A stretch of DNA of 12,111 nucleotides from RHKX01 sp035695265 (GTDB lineage: Bacteria > Actinomycetota > Thermoleophilia > Solirubrobacterales > 70-9). Each line of letters begins with the position of its first letter. The first letter of the stretch is position 1. The position numbers and the translations under genes are program-made. Below the pieces are notes generated by a model that was given only the letters and a program-made list of their open reading frames with translations, was not told the DNA's origin and did no database searches. Below, piece by piece: positions 11,867 through 12,111 of the stretch. The stretch covers positions 1 through 12,111 of the forward strand of contig DASSEM010000247.1 of assembly GCA_035695265.1 (NCBI GenBank). The letters run 5' to 3'.

Positions 11867-12111
11867 GTGCCGATCTACGAGTTCGAGTGCGCGCGGTGCG
11901 GCGAGCGGTTCGAGGAGCTGGTGCCGTCCGGGACCGAAGCGCAGCCCTGCCCGGCCTGCGGCGCCGGCGCCGAGCGGCAGCTCTCGAGCTTCGGCACGAC
12001 CCGTCAGCCGACGGCGGCCCAGAAGCGGCGCACGGAGGACCGGCGCGGGATCGACCGCGGCGGCGCGCGCGAGCGGTTCCAGCGCGACCTCGACCGCCGG
12101 CGCGAGCGCCC
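11867..12111 (+). CDS. FmdB-family zinc ribbon protein (partial, runs off the window)
   Basis: The first 81 residues are visible. MPIYEFECARCGERFEELVP is the standard opening of the FmdB/CxxC_CXXC_SSSS putative regulatory family. Two CxxC pairs (C8/C11 and C28/C31, the second in CPACGAGAERQLS) form one zinc ribbon, followed by the usual small turn (SSFGT). Residues from about 50 on are very rich in Arg, Glu and Asp (QKRRTEDRRGIDRGGARERFQRDLDRRRER), a probable helix that continues past the edge. GTG at 11867 is set by the family N-terminus and by the TACGAT -10 six bases upstream. FmdB was named for a putative regulator of formamidase; the role of most members is unknown. The gene diverges from the pan operon. 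Confidence 0.9.
   Translation, partial: MPIYEFECARCGERFEELVPSGTEAQPCPACGAGAERQLSSFGTTRQPTAAQKRRTEDRRGIDRGGARERFQRDLDRRRER

Overview
This is a very GC-rich, gene-dense stretch of a bacterial chromosome, most likely from a high-GC actinobacterium. The clues are the codon bias, frequent GTG starts, an actinobacterial/Gram-positive-type LexA box (CGAAC-N4-GTTCG), FmdB and DUF2520 neighbours of pantothenate genes, and several starts that look leaderless. The coiled-coil gene beside uvrA reminds me of the class Thermoleophilia (Solirubrobacterales and relatives), but that placement is inference.

Layout. Positions 1-1771 (+): the tail of an N,N-dimethylformamidase beta-subunit-like protein overlaps a PYROXD2/phytoene-desaturase-like FAD oxidoreductase. 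A structured convergent spacer follows, then a short-chain dehydrogenase (1889-2707, -). Positions 2836-6446 (+): an acidic coiled-coil protein, then uvrA, which has its own SOS-type promoter. Positions 6555-7217 (+): a secreted LysM-M15 peptidoglycan carboxypeptidase. It converges on an unknown protein (7232-7771, -), which in turn diverges from a hexapeptide acyltransferase (7790-8410, +) followed by a small lipoprotein (8421-8921, +). A 210-bp spacer holding four hairpins separates these from a tight minus-strand pantothenate operon: DUF2520 Rossmann protein, panC, panB (11703 down to 9132, both junctions ATGA overlaps). An FmdB-type zinc-ribbon gene leaves the window at the right edge (11867 onward, +).

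How the genes work together. PanB makes ketopantoate and PanC joins pantoate to beta-alanine. The DUF2520 dinucleotide-binding protein sits first in that operon and is a natural candidate for the missing ketopantoate reductase step. UvrA belongs to nucleotide excision repair, and the LexA-type box at its promoter indicates damage induction. The other genes look like independent one- or two-gene units.

The window looks mostly like housekeeping and ordinary metabolism; I see no mobile element, CRISPR array, defence island, tRNA or rRNA. The most interesting signals are regulatory. Five starts have a TANNNT -10 element 6-7 nt upstream, which suggests leaderless transcription. uvrA has a perfect SOS palindrome. 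Each of the three convergent junctions carries strong perfect inverted repeats without a T-tract, and one of these contains both stop codons.
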